Assembly: GCA_046351595.1 (NCBI GenBank)
Contig: JAXLYE010000001.1
Span: 62,001 to 126,000 of the forward strand
Length of the DNA: 64,000 nucleotides
Origin: JAXLYE01 sp046351595
GTDB taxonomy: Bacteria; Myxococcota_A; Polyangia; Palsa-1104; JAEUJZ01
Reading direction: 5' to 3'
Position numbers and translations under genes: made by a program. The notes under the pieces are model-generated. The model worked only from the letters and a program-made list of their open reading frames with translations, did no database searches and was not told the DNA's origin. Shown in pieces: positions 36,374 to 46,383 of this stretch; positions within the stretch are counted from its first letter, which is position 1, and every line of letters begins with the position of its first letter.

Positions 36374-37393
36374 TCAGGCCGCGACGCGGATCGCGACCTT
36401 GCCGCGCACGCGCCCGGCCGCAAGGTCGCGCATCGCCGTCGCCGCGTCCCGCAGCGGGCACTCCCGATCGAGCACCGGCCGCAGCTCCCCGGTCTCGAGC
36501 CAGCGCGCCAGCCGCTCGAGATCCTTGAAGTGCTCCTTGGCCATGAAGGGAACGAAGCGCTGCTTGACGAACGGCGCCAGCAGCAGCGCCCACAGCTGCC
36601 GGCCGAAGCCCGCGGTGTAGTCGCCCCCCTGCTCGCCGCCGATGAAGACCAGGCGGCCCGTCGGCGTCAGGATGCGGCGCAGCTTCGCGAGCGGCGTATT
36701 GCCGGCGATGTCGAGGATGAGATCGTACATCCCCTGCTGCGCGAAGTCGGTCGTGGTGTAGTCGAGGACCCGCGCCGCGCCGAGCGAGCGCACCAGCTCG
36801 ACCTTGCCGGTGCTGCACACCGCCGTGACCTCGGCGCCGAAGAGCCGCGCCAGCTGCACCGCGAAGCTGCCGACGCCGCCGGAGGCGCCGGTGATGAGGA
36901 CACGATCGCCCTTGGCGAGGCCGCCGGCCAAAAGGCCCTGCAGCGCGGTCAGCGCCGACACGCCCGACACCGCCGCCTGCGTGAACGAGAGCCCGGCCGG
37001 CTTGCGCGCGAGCTTGTCCTCACGCGCGACCGCGAGCTCGGCGAACGAGCCGCGCGCGATGCCGAACACCTCGTCGCCCGGCTTGAAGCGCGACACGCCC
37101 TCGCCCACCTCGAGCACGGTGCCCGCCACATCGAGCCCGAGCACCGGCTGCCTGGGCCGCAGAAGCCCCGTCACCAGCCGCACCAGGTACGGCCGGCCGG
37201 TCATGAGGTGCCACGTGCCGCGATCGAGCCCCGCCGCGTGCACCTTGACCAGCACCTCGCCCGGACCGGGCCGCGGCCGCGCCCGCACCGTGAGCTGCAG
37301 CACCTCGGCGTCGCCGTACCCCGCCTGCACCACCGCCTGCATCTCCTCGGACTCCTTGCGCTCTGTCGTCTGGGACTGGGTCATCGCTGCCAT
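36374..37393 (-). CDS. zinc-independent MDR oxidoreductase (quinone oxidoreductase-like)
   Basis: The product is 339 residues from ATG 37393, with GGAGG 5 bp upstream. It has the GroES-like N-domain (GEVLVKVHAAGLDRGTWHLM), DVAGTVLEVGEGVSRFKPGDEV, and the NADPH-binding Rossmann motif ITGASGGVGSFAVQLARL, as in quinone oxidoreductases and reductases of the PIG3/QOR class. The structural zinc cysteines are absent. These enzymes reduce quinones or enones with NAD(P)H. It is transcribed divergently from a TetR gene, with two palindromes between them, so it is very likely repressed by that regulator and induced by a toxic small molecule. Confidence 0.88.
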   Translation of the reverse strand: MAAMTQSQTTERKESEEMQAVVQAGYGDAEVLQLTVRARPRPGPGEVLVKVHAAGLDRGTWHLMTGRPYLVRLVTGLLRPRQPVLGLDVAGTVLEVGEGVSRFKPGDEVFGIARGSFAELAVAREDKLARKPAGLSFTQAAVSGVSALTALQGLLAGGLAKGDRVLITGASGGVGSFAVQLARLFGAEVTAVCSTGKVELVRSLGAARVLDYTTTDFAQQGMYDLILDIAGNTPLAKLRRILTPTGRLVFIGGEQGGDYTAGFGRQLWALLLAPFVKQRFVPFMAKEHFKDLERLARWLETGELRPVLDRECPLRDAATAMRDLAAGRVRGKVAIRVAA

Positions 37394-37406
37394 CGGAACC
37401 TCCCCC

Positions 37407-37452
37407 CTTACTATGTAAGGTAGATGGACAAGAGATAACCTTACAGCGTAAG
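37407..37452. promoter_or_regulatory. paired TetR operator palindromes
   Basis: CTTACTATGTAAG (37407-37419) and CTTACAGCGTAAG (37440-37452) are two copies of CTTAC-N3-GTAAG with centres 33 bp apart, about three helical turns. They lie between the divergent oxidoreductase and TetR genes, the expected place for an autoregulatory operator. Confidence 0.82.
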
Positions 37453-37507
37453 TTCGTCAAGCCGGAAGACGGACGGAGCTTCCCGGTGAATCGAAGGCAG
37501 GTCACAG

Positions 37508-38221
37508 ATGCGCCAGAAGACGAAAAAAACGAAGCGCGAGCGGCAGCCGGTCAGCCGCGAGCGGGCGCTCGCGCTGGCGGTGGAGCTGGCCGATCGCGAG
37601 GGGCTCGCCGCGGTCACCATGCGGCGGCTGGCCGAGCTGTTGGGGGTCGAGGCGATGTCGCTCTACCACCACGTCAAGAACAAGGACACGATCCTCGACG
37701 GCATGGTCGATCGGGTGTTCGCGGAGATCGAGGTGCCCTCGGGCGGCGACTGGCGGCAGGCGATGCGGCGGCGGGCCGACTCGGCGCGCGCGGCGCTGCT
37801 CCGCCACCGCTGGGCCCTCGGCCTCATGGAGTCGCGCACCACGCCGGGGCCGCAGAACCTCGCGCACCACGACGCGGTGATCGGCTGCCTGCGCGCCGGC
37901 GGCTTCTCGGTGCCGCTCACGGCCCACGCCTACGCGGTGCTCGACAGCTACGTCTACGGCTTCGTGCACAGCGAGCTGAACCTGCCCTTCTCGACGAGCG
38001 AGGAGACGCAGGCGGTGGCCAGCGGCATCTTCGAGCAGCTGCCGCCGGGCAGCTACCCGCACCTGGTCGAGCTGACGGTGGAGCACGTACTGAAGCCGGG
38101 CTACTCCTACGGCAACGAGTTCGCGTTCGGGCTCGAGCTCATCTTGGAGGGCCTGGAGCGGGAGAAGGCGCGGGAGAAAGAGCGCGCGCTCATACAGCGG
38201 GCACCGGACTCTGGCCGGTGA
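37508..38221 (+). CDS. TetR family transcriptional regulator (TetR_C type)
   Basis: The product is 237 residues. The N-terminal HTH region is ALALAVELADREGLAAVTMR followed by RLAELLGVEAMSLYHHVKNKDTILDGMVD, a clear TetR DNA-binding signature. The C-terminal ligand domain resembles tetracycline-repressor types (LMESRTTPGPQNLAHHDAVI, YAVLDSYVYGFVHSELNLPF). It probably binds the two CTTAC-N3-GTAAG sites upstream and releases on ligand binding, derepressing the divergent oxidoreductase. The ligand is not predictable. The first residues are very basic (RQKTKKTKRERQ). Confidence 0.9.
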   Translation: MRQKTKKTKRERQPVSRERALALAVELADREGLAAVTMRRLAELLGVEAMSLYHHVKNKDTILDGMVDRVFAEIEVPSGGDWRQAMRRRADSARAALLRHRWALGLMESRTTPGPQNLAHHDAVIGCLRAGGFSVPLTAHAYAVLDSYVYGFVHSELNLPFSTSEETQAVASGIFEQLPPGSYPHLVELTVEHVLKPGYSYGNEFAFGLELILEGLEREKAREKERALIQRAPDSGR

Positions 38222-38256
38222 CCACCCCGCGCGGGAAGCGCGCGGCGGGGGGGAGG

Positions 38257-38299
38257 CTCATCGAGCTCTGCTCGATGAGGGGGCACGGGGAAGTGCCCC
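38257..38299. terminator. two adjacent hairpins between convergent genes
   Basis: CTCATCGAGC (38257-38266) pairs perfectly with GCTCGATGAG (38270-38279) around a 3-base loop. GGGGCAC (38280-38286) pairs with GTGCCCC (38293-38299) around 6 bases. They lie between the TetR stop and the end of the convergent aldo/keto reductase gene, consistent with bidirectional termination. Confidence 0.65.
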
Positions 38300-38303
38300 A
38301 GTA

Positions 38304-39389
<1,086 letters not shown>

Positions 39390-39424
39390 GAGGGCTCCTG
39401 TGCTAGGGTTGATCCGTGGTCGTT

Positions 39425-39448
39425 CCATCGTGAACAATCACGGGATGG
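39425..39448. promoter_or_regulatory. candidate MarR operator dyad
   Basis: CCATCGTG on the left and CACGGGATGG on the right form an imperfect inverted repeat around AACAAT. Outer GTTGA (about 39409) and TTCAAC (about 39456) extend the symmetry. It lies between the divergent aldo/keto reductase and MarR genes, where a MarR operator is expected. Confidence 0.5.
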
Positions 39449-39478
39449 CAGGTCGTTCAACCTGAAGATAGTTTAAAG

Positions 39479-39913
39479 ATGAACAATCCAAGAAACAAGA
39501 GGCCAGCGGCGAAAATCGACGCGGCGAAGGTCTGGTCGCTCAACTACCGGCTGGTCATGTCGGTGATCGTGGCGGTCTCGCCCGAGCTCGCGGAGCTGGG
39601 GCTCGAGCCCAAGGAGCTGTTCGTGCTCGCCGAGGTCGATGAGCACGCGCACCCGGCGGCGCTCGCCGGCGCCCTGTGCATGCCCAAGCCGACGGTCACG
39701 GTGCACCTGAAGCGGCTGGAGGCGGCGGGCTTCCTGCGCCGCGAGATCGACGCCGAAGACCTGCGGCGCCACCGCCTGCTGCTCACGCCGTCGGGGCGCA
39801 AGGCGATGACGCAGGGGCTGGCGCTGCTCTCGGGCGCGTTCCGCGCGCGGCTGGAGCGCCTGAGCGAGGCGCAGCAGGCGCAGCTCGCGTCCCTGCTCGA
39901 GCAGCTGGCCTGA
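39479..39913 (+). CDS. MarR family transcriptional regulator
   Basis: The product is 144 residues, the normal MarR size. The winged helix-turn-helix is visible in HPAALAGALCMPKPTVTVHL, then KRLEAAGFLRRE with the wing DAEDLRRHRLLLTPSG, and the dimerisation helices lie at both ends. Divergent placement against an aldo/keto reductase suggests that it represses that gene and itself, releasing on binding a phenolic or oxidising ligand. It starts with an ATG at 39479 in an A/T-richer stretch without a strong ribosome site. Confidence 0.88.
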   Translation: MNNPRNKRPAAKIDAAKVWSLNYRLVMSVIVAVSPELAELGLEPKELFVLAEVDEHAHPAALAGALCMPKPTVTVHLKRLEAAGFLRREIDAEDLRRHRLLLTPSGRKAMTQGLALLSGAFRARLERLSEAQQAQLASLLEQLA

Positions 39914-39943
39914 GCTACGAGCCCGATCCTGGCCGCGGCCCGC

Positions 39944-41434
39944 CTACGAGCCGGACCCCGGCCGCGGCCCGAACGGCCGCACCCGCAGCGTGCAGCGCTC
40001 CGGCCACTTTGGCACCGAGGTCGTCACCGCGCCGGTCTCGGACTCGACCTCGGCGAAGAAGACCAGCTCGGCGCCGTGCACGACCTGGCGGTAGGCGCCG
40101 TCGGTGCCGCGCACGAGCTCGTGCTGGCTGAAGGTGAAGCCGCAGTTGTCGCTAACCGCCAGGCGCACCGCGCGCACCGCGCCCTCCGGCCGCACCACGA
40201 CCTCGTCGCCGCGCCGCCTGACGTCGGGCAGCTCGGGCGGCGGTGGCAGCGGCCGCGGCGGGCGCACCACGTGCCGCGCCACCAGGGTGTGCAAGAGCGC
40301 GGACCAGCGCGCGCCGAAGGCGGCCTGGCGGTTGTAGCTCTGCTCGGGTCCGCAGTACGGCCAGCGCGCGCCGCCCGGGCACTCCGTCGGGCAGAGCGGC
40401 GGCGCCGGGCAGTCGTGCTCGCGCGGACCGCCGGGCATGCAGCGCGCCGGGCAGCCGCCGCCGAAGTACCAGCCGTGATCGTAGTCCGGCAGCACCGTCA
40501 GCACCTTGTCCGGCGCGCGCAGCGCCTCGAACGTGCGCACCGCCTGCGGCAGCGGGAAGTACTCGTCCTGCGCGCCGATCAGCATGTAGACCGCGCCCTT
40601 CTGCCGCCGCGCGAACGCCAGCGGATCGAGCCCGCGGAACAGCGCCTGCGGCCCCGGATCCTCGGGGCGCAGGCCGCCGCTCGACTGCACCAGCCGGCGC
40701 AGCCAGGTGTCCGCGGCCGCGGCCTCGCGCAGCCCGCCCGCGGCCGCAACCGGCAGCGCGCCGCGGATGCGCGAATCGACGCCGTTGGCGATGAACGTCA
40801 CCAGCCCGCCCAGGCTGAAGCCGGTCAGCGCGATCGCCTGCGGGTCGACCTCGGGCCGCGTCTGCAGGTACGTGATCGAGCGCAGCACGGCATAGACGTA
40901 GCCATAGAGCCAGCTGTGGCGGATGTCCTGCGCGCCCGCGAACAAGAGGCGCGCGTCCTCGGGCCGCACCGCCGGCCCCTCGGAGCCGCCCAGCCCCGGC
41001 GCCGACAGCGACAGCGCCACCGCGTCGAGGTTGCGCGCCATCTCGATCGCGGTCTGCGCGTCCGCCTGCCCGCCCAGCCCGTGCGCGAACACGATGGCGG
41101 GCCGGCTGTGCGGCGGGGCGGGCCGCAGCGGCACCGCGACCACGGCGCGGATGCGGATCGGGTGCGCGCCGCCCGCGTCCCAGGTCAGCGAGGTGTAGCG
41201 GACCTCGTGCAGCGCGACCTCGGCCGGCGGGACGACGCTGCCCTCGCGGGCGAGCGGCCGCTCGGTCGCCGCGAGGTCGTCCGCGCGCCGCGCTGCCGCA
41301 AGATCGAACGACGCCGGCCGGAAGGTGCAGCCGCCGAGGAGCGCAAGGACCCCGAGGGCGACGAGGGCGACGAGGGCGACGAGGCGCGCGCGGCCCGCTT
41401 GGTGGCGAAGCAGAAGATCGAGTATCAAGCTCAT
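39944..41434 (-). CDS. lipoprotein alpha/beta hydrolase (esterase-like)
   Basis: The product is 496 residues from ATG 41434. The signal has a repeated hydrophobic core (ALVALVALGVLALL) and the lipobox LGGC. AIVFAHGLGGQADAQ is the oxyanion-hole strand and ALTGFSLGGLVTF the Ser nucleophile elbow. GAQDEYFPLPQ likely carries the acid and DYDHGWYFGG the His, so the triad appears complete. A Cys-rich insert (CPARCMPGGPREHDCPAPPL) and an Ig-like C-terminal domain follow. It would be a surface-anchored esterase, peptidase or acetyl-xylan-esterase-like enzyme; the substrate is unknown. Confidence 0.8.
   Translation of the reverse strand: MSLILDLLLRHQAGRARLVALVALVALGVLALLGGCTFRPASFDLAAARRADDLAATERPLAREGSVVPPAEVALHEVRYTSLTWDAGGAHPIRIRAVVAVPLRPAPPHSRPAIVFAHGLGGQADAQTAIEMARNLDAVALSLSAPGLGGSEGPAVRPEDARLLFAGAQDIRHSWLYGYVYAVLRSITYLQTRPEVDPQAIALTGFSLGGLVTFIANGVDSRIRGALPVAAAGGLREAAAADTWLRRLVQSSGGLRPEDPGPQALFRGLDPLAFARRQKGAVYMLIGAQDEYFPLPQAVRTFEALRAPDKVLTVLPDYDHGWYFGGGCPARCMPGGPREHDCPAPPLCPTECPGGARWPYCGPEQSYNRQAAFGARWSALLHTLVARHVVRPPRPLPPPPELPDVRRRGDEVVVRPEGAVRAVRLAVSDNCGFTFSQHELVRGTDGAYRQVVHGAELVFFAEVESETGAVTTSVPKWPERCTLRVRPFGPRPGSGS
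41354..41384 (-). repeat. 9-bp tandem repeat in a signal-peptide core
   Basis: The plus-strand unit GAGGGCGAC occurs about three and a half times, encoding (LVA)n-type residues in the hydrophobic core of the esterase signal. Copy-number change would alter core length in steps of three residues. Confidence 0.6.
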
Positions 41435-41554
41435 GCTCGGGGCTAAGTCTAGCGGCAGAGCCGGAAGCTGCCGCCGCGGCGGCGCACGCGGGCGCAAAAA
41501 GGCCCGGGCCGGCCCCGTCACCGAGCGGTCGGGCGGGAGATCCCCGATCGCGGC

Positions 41555-44455
41555 TCAAGGCACGGCCGCGGTGCGGACCTCAAAAGCGACCTCGCGCCCG
41601 CGCTGCGCCGCAAACGACAGGCGAACCTGCTGGCTCCGCGGCGCCACCGCCACGTCGCGGCCGTCGAGCTGCGCGGCGGTCACCGTGTGGCCGGGTGGCG
41701 CCGCGATCTCGATCGAGCGCGCGCCGCTGGTGACCGGTCGATAGGCGCCGCGCACCCGGCCGGGCGAGAGCGCCAGCTGCAGCAGCGGCGTGTCGAGCGC
41801 CAGCGCCTCGCCCGCATCGCGCACCGGCAGCGGCGCGATGCGCAGGCCGGTCCCGTCGTCGAGCGGCTCGATGCCGGCGAGCCGCAGCGCGGCCAATAGC
41901 GGCATGGCGTGGGCGTTGTTGTTCATCACCGGGAAGTCGGTCATCGGCGTGACCTCGCTCGACCAGCTCGCGCCCGGCGCGTCGCCGCCGCTGGTGCCCC
42001 ACGAGCCGTCGGCGGCCGACCAGATGCCGGCCCACAGATCCGGGAAGGCGCGGGCGTGGGCGCGCAGGGTCATCGCGGTCAGCGCCGCGAACGCACGCTC
42101 TGCCGCCGCGGCGCGGTCGACGGCCGGTCCGCTCGCGAGGGCGGCGCGCGCGTAGCCCCACGTCAGGAGGCCGTTCACCGCGGGCCACGCCTGCCCGGCC
42201 GCGGGATCGCCGCCCGTCGGCTCGATGACGAAGGCACCGATCGGCGAGCGCGCCTCCAGCCGCGCCGCGCTCGCCGCCAGCAGCCGCCGGCGCTGCGCCT
42301 CGTCGAGCAGCCCGCCTGCGCCGCCGGCGCCGCCCGCAATCAGGGGCCAGACCTGCGCCTCCAGGTGCATGTGGTCAGAGCCGAACGGCGCGCTGCCGTC
42401 ATTGAAGTAGGCGCGCAGGAAGAAGTCGCCGGCGAGGCTCGGCCGCAGCGCCGCCTGCAGCGCCTGCGCCTTGCGCACAAGCTCGTCGGCCAGCGTCGGC
42501 TCCTCGGGCCGCAAAAGCGCCGCCAGCCGCGGCAGCACGTACACCGCCATCTGGCTGTTCGGCACGCTCTCGCCGTTCTTCACCGCCAGGTTGCGGTCGC
42601 GCGCGCTCAGCAGGATGCCGTCGGACCAGTCGCCGGTCTGCACGCGCAGCAGGCCGTGCGCGCCGGTGCCGATGGTGTCCAGGAGGTGGCGGGCGCCGCG
42701 CCGCAGGTGCTCGCGCACGGGCAGCGCCGGCCCCGCGTCGGCCGGGTGCGGCAACACCGGCGCCGCGAGCAGCGCGTAGTCACCGGTCGCGGCCACGTAC
42801 TCGCTGACCGCGAGGAACAGGAACAGGTACAGGTCGCTCGGCGCGCTGTGGATCAGGGCGTCGTCGAGGAAGCCGTGCCCGTGGAAGGAATAGGACAGCC
42901 GGCCGTCGTCGCGGTGGACGAGGCCGCAGGTAAGCTCGATCACCTCGCGCGCGAGCGCCGGCCGCAGGTACACGAGCGGCAGCGTGAACAGCGCCAGATC
43001 GCGCGGTGCGCCGTCGACGCCGTGCAGGTACAGGTAGGCCGAGCCCTGCGGCACCACGTGGCGGCCGAAGTACTCGCGATAACCGACGGAGCCGAGCAGC
43101 TGGCCGGCGTGCCACGCGAGCTCGCGCCCCAGCCACGGCGCGCGCGGCGTCTGCAGGAAGAACAGCTCGCGCCCGAGGGCCTGCGTGCTCGTCTGCCACG
43201 GCCCGTCCGGCTCGGGATCGTACAGCGCCGCGGGCAGCTCGACGGGGAGCGGCGGCGGCGTCGCACCGAAGGCACCGGTGCCGTAGAAGAAGCGCAGGTG
43301 CGTGCTCTCGCCGGGCAGCAGCGACAGGTCGCTGCGCAGCACGAGCAGGTGCGGCTGCCCGGCGCCGGACTTGCTCGGGCCAATGTCCGCGGGCGCGCCC
43401 GCGACCACCGCGTCGGGCCGGGCCGGGCCGCCGCCGCCGAAGAACGCCGCCTGCTCGGTGTAGGCCGCGGCCACGGGACCGATCAGCGCCACCAGCCGCG
43501 GGTCGCCGGGCCGCACGTCGAGGTCGCTCACCTCCGTCGCGGCGGGCAGCGCCGCGGCGCCGGTCGGGCTGAGCGAGCGCGTGATGGCGAGCGTCCGCGA
43601 AGCGGCGTCCCAGCGCGGCGTCTCGTCGAAGTAGGCGCCGAGCGCGGCGCGCTTCTGCAGGAGCAGCCCGGGCAGCCGCGGGTTCAGCCGCCCCGAGGCC
43701 AGCCAGTCCGCGCGCAGCTGCACGCGGCCGACGTCCCAGTACTCGTAGTGGCGCAGCGCGCGCGGCCGCTCGCCCAGGTTCTCGATGGTGACGTCGGCGA
43801 CGACACCGGGCACGTCGCCGCGCGGCGCGAAGATGCGGCGCAGCACGCGCACGCCGCGGTGGACCAGCTCGCCCTCGGCGTAGCCGGTGCCGAAGCGGCG
43901 GCGCGCGCGGCTGCCCGCGGGGCGGTAGCGGTAGGCCGTGCTCCACGCCTCCTCGCCGTCGGAGAGGTACGAGAAGCCGCCGGCGTAGTCCTGCGTCTCT
44001 TCGCTGAACAGGTTCAGCCAGGTGGCGCCGCGGTCCTGCGTGAAGACCTGGACGTAGCCGTCGTTGAAGAACAGCGCGTTGATCCGATCGTTGCCGAAGG
44101 CGTGCCAGTGCTCGCGGCGGTCGCGCTGCTCGGTGTTGGGGTAGCGGGCGCGCCCGTCGCGGTGCTGGTCCAGGACATAGTCGTACGCGGGCAGGCCCAG
44201 GCGATCGATCGTCCAGCGCCCGAAGCTGCCGCTGCCGTCCGAGCACACCGGCAGCCGCCGCACGTCCACGAGGTCCGGCGCGCCGCAGCTCTCGGGCGGC
44301 AGCTCGTCGACGGGCGGCTCGGCCCCCGGACCCGGCGGCGCGTCCGGCCCCGAGCACCCGACCCCGAGGCAGGCCCCGATACAGACGCCGAGCCCCAGCG
44401 CCACGCGCGACAGCCGTTCACGGAGCGGTCGATTGAGCGAGCCTTGTGACCTCAT
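41555..44455 (-). CDS. secreted lipoprotein of the GH94/GH36-like (alpha/alpha)6-barrel glycoside phosphorylase/hydrolase superfamily
   Basis: The product is 966 residues from ATG 44455, with a lipoprotein signal (ALGLGVCIGACLGVGC). The N-terminal beta-sandwich has FGNDRINALFFNDGYVQVF and YAGGFSYLSDGEEAWSTAYR, like the N-domain of cellobiose-phosphorylase-type enzymes. The helical barrel includes GDWSDGILLSARDRNLAVKN, which resembles the DWND segment holding the general acid of GH94, and MTDFPVMNNNAHAMPLL. A small C-terminal beta domain follows. An exported member is unusual because phosphorylases normally act in the cytoplasm, so it may be a hydrolase. The substrate and exact family are uncertain. 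Confidence 0.65.
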   Translation of the reverse strand: MRSQGSLNRPLRERLSRVALGLGVCIGACLGVGCSGPDAPPGPGAEPPVDELPPESCGAPDLVDVRRLPVCSDGSGSFGRWTIDRLGLPAYDYVLDQHRDGRARYPNTEQRDRREHWHAFGNDRINALFFNDGYVQVFTQDRGATWLNLFSEETQDYAGGFSYLSDGEEAWSTAYRYRPAGSRARRRFGTGYAEGELVHRGVRVLRRIFAPRGDVPGVVADVTIENLGERPRALRHYEYWDVGRVQLRADWLASGRLNPRLPGLLLQKRAALGAYFDETPRWDAASRTLAITRSLSPTGAAALPAATEVSDLDVRPGDPRLVALIGPVAAAYTEQAAFFGGGGPARPDAVVAGAPADIGPSKSGAGQPHLLVLRSDLSLLPGESTHLRFFYGTGAFGATPPPLPVELPAALYDPEPDGPWQTSTQALGRELFFLQTPRAPWLGRELAWHAGQLLGSVGYREYFGRHVVPQGSAYLYLHGVDGAPRDLALFTLPLVYLRPALAREVIELTCGLVHRDDGRLSYSFHGHGFLDDALIHSAPSDLYLFLFLAVSEYVAATGDYALLAAPVLPHPADAGPALPVREHLRRGARHLLDTIGTGAHGLLRVQTGDWSDGILLSARDRNLAVKNGESVPNSQMAVYVLPRLAALLRPEEPTLADELVRKAQALQAALRPSLAGDFFLRAYFNDGSAPFGSDHMHLEAQVWPLIAGGAGGAGGLLDEAQRRRLLAASAARLEARSPIGAFVIEPTGGDPAAGQAWPAVNGLLTWGYARAALASGPAVDRAAAAERAFAALTAMTLRAHARAFPDLWAGIWSAADGSWGTSGGDAPGASWSSEVTPMTDFPVMNNNAHAMPLLAALRLAGIEPLDDGTGLRIAPLPVRDAGEALALDTPLLQLALSPGRVRGAYRPVTSGARSIEIAAPPGHTVTAAQLDGRDVAVAPRSQQVRLSFAAQRGREVAFEVRTAAVP

Positions 44456-44547
44456 CGCGCGATCATGTCGCAGGCCGGGCCCCCCGCTGTCAAAGGCTCG
44501 GAGTCAAACAGGCACGGCCGCGGACCTTGCGCTATCGTCACAAGCGC

Positions 44548-46383
44548 ATGACTGCAATGTTGTCGCTGGCGCTGGCCGCGGCGGTCGATGGCGCATCGGC
44601 CGCCTCCGCGCACGCCGGCCTCTACGAACGCATCTACGACAGCGCCTGGCACCACCCGATGCTGTGCTGGCTGGCGGCGCCGTTCATCCTCGCCGCGCTG
44701 GTCGCCGCGCACGAGCGCCACTCCTCGCCCTTCCACCTGCGCTACGCGCTGTCGTGGCTGGTGCTGATCGCGCTCGACGCGCTGTGGACCGGCGCGGTGC
44801 CGCCGCTGCCGCCCGAGCACCCGGTGACGCGCCTCATCCCCCTCGTCTTCGTGCTGCTCGGCGACCTGCGCTACTTCCAGCTCATCGAGACGATCCTGCC
44901 CGCCGGCGGGCGGCCGCGGACGACACGCGCGGCGCTGCTGCGCGCCTTCCTGCTGGCGCTCATCGTGCCGGTGATCACGACCGCGCTGCGGCTGCTGGAG
45001 CCGTCGCTGTTGCCGTCGCTGCGGGTGCTCTACCTGATCTATGAGCTGCTGTTCGTGGCGCTCTTGCTCGCGCTGCTGGTCGCCCTGCCGCGGCGGCTGC
45101 GGCGCGGGCCGCGCACCAGCCAGCAGCGGCTGCGGCTGCGCACGGTGCGCGTGCTCACCGCCTTCGAGCTCCTGCAGTACGGGCTGTGGGCGCTGTGCGA
45201 CGCGCTGATCCTCTATGGCGTCGACGCGGCGCTGCTCGCTCGCATCCTGCCCAACCTGATGTACTACGTGGCCTTCGTGCCGTTCGCCTACTTCGCGGTG
45301 CCGGCGACGCTGCGCCTGCCGCTCGAGGCCACGGTGCCGGCCGCGCCCGACGTGCGCCCGCCGAACTGGACGAACCGGCTCGGCCGCCTCGGCGTGCTCG
45401 GCCTGGCCGCGGTGCACGCGCTGCTCCTGTGGCTGAAGCCGGACGCACCGCCCAGCGCCCCCGCGGAGACGGAGCGTGCGCCGACCGAGCACGCCGCCGC
45501 CGCGCCCCGGCCCGCCGCGCCGCCGCCGGTCGCCGCCGCGCCGCTCGCCGCCGCATCGCCCGCCGCCGCACGGCCCGCCGCCGACGCAGCGACCCTGCGC
45601 TTCGTGGCCGCTGGCACCGAGGTCGCCGCGCTCGATCTGGCGGCGCTGCGGCAGCTGGCCCCGAGCGAGCGTGTGACCGCGCCCGATCCGTACTACGGCC
45701 GCACCAAGTCGTTCGACGCGCTGCCGATCGAGCCGCTGCTCACCGCCGCCTTCGGCCCCCCGCTCGACGCGCTGCGCAGCGGCGAGTTCGTGCTGCGCGC
45801 GCGCGACGGCTACGCGGTGCCGCTGCCCGGCTCCCGCCTGCTCGAGGGCGGCGCCTACCTGGCCTTCGCCGACGCCGAGGGCTGGCAGCCCATCGGCCCG
45901 CAGGCCGCGGACCCGCGCCCGTTCTATCTCATCTGGAAGCACCCGACGCAGCGCGAGCTCTCCAGCCACCCGCGGCCGTTCCAGCTCGTCTCGATCGAGC
46001 GCATCGACGCCGCCGCGGTCGCCCGGCAGTTCCCCGACGCCGCGCCGCACGTCGCTTCGGACACGCCCGCGGCCCGCGGCTTCACCCTGTTCCGCGCCCG
46101 CTGCATCGCCTGCCACGCCATGAACCGCGACGGCGGCCGCGTCGGACCCGACCTGAACGTGCCGCAGAACATCACCGAGTATCGCCCCGCCGAGCAGATC
46201 CGCGCCTACATCCGCGATCCGCGCACCTTCCGCTACGGCAACATGCCCAGCCACCGCGACCTCAGCGACGTGCAGCTCGATGAGCTTCTGGCATATTTTG
46301 AGGTGATGCGCACCCAGAAGCACGATCCCGCATCCGGCCCTGAAGCCCCCACCGACACGAGCCGCGGCGGGTCGCAGCCGTGA
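44548..46383 (+). CDS. membrane protein fused to a molybdopterin-oxidoreductase-like domain and a c-type cytochrome
   Basis: The product is 611 residues. The first 270 or so hold about seven membrane helices (for example PMLCWLAAPFILAALVAAH). A long Ala/Pro linker is followed by TLRFVAAGTEVAALDLAALR and DPYYGRTKSFDALPIEPLL, a segment resembling the sulfite-oxidase-type molybdopterin-binding fold in a shortened form. The C-terminal cytochrome c has CIACH (haem attachment) and NMPSHRDLS with the likely axial Met. The topology places the haem in the periplasm. It would pass electrons from or to a quinone or soluble carrier; the reaction is unknown. Its stop overlaps the next gene's start by 4 bp (GTGA), so both are likely made together. 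Confidence 0.75.
   Translation: MTAMLSLALAAAVDGASAASAHAGLYERIYDSAWHHPMLCWLAAPFILAALVAAHERHSSPFHLRYALSWLVLIALDALWTGAVPPLPPEHPVTRLIPLVFVLLGDLRYFQLIETILPAGGRPRTTRAALLRAFLLALIVPVITTALRLLEPSLLPSLRVLYLIYELLFVALLLALLVALPRRLRRGPRTSQQRLRLRTVRVLTAFELLQYGLWALCDALILYGVDAALLARILPNLMYYVAFVPFAYFAVPATLRLPLEATVPAAPDVRPPNWTNRLGRLGVLGLAAVHALLLWLKPDAPPSAPAETERAPTEHAAAAPRPAAPPPVAAAPLAAASPAAARPAADAATLRFVAAGTEVAALDLAALRQLAPSERVTAPDPYYGRTKSFDALPIEPLLTAAFGPPLDALRSGEFVLRARDGYAVPLPGSRLLEGGAYLAFADAEGWQPIGPQAADPRPFYLIWKHPTQRELSSHPRPFQLVSIERIDAAAVARQFPDAAPHVASDTPAARGFTLFRARCIACHAMNRDGGRVGPDLNVPQNITEYRPAEQIRAYIRDPRTFRYGNMPSHRDLSDVQLDELLAYFEVMRTQKHDPASGPEAPTDTSRGGSQP

Noticed and set aside
41909..44449. Plus-strand open frame of about 846 codons opposite the GH94-like gene
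   Set aside because: Composition is Arg/Val/Gln-rich with no motifs; the minus-strand protein has a lipobox and enzyme signatures.
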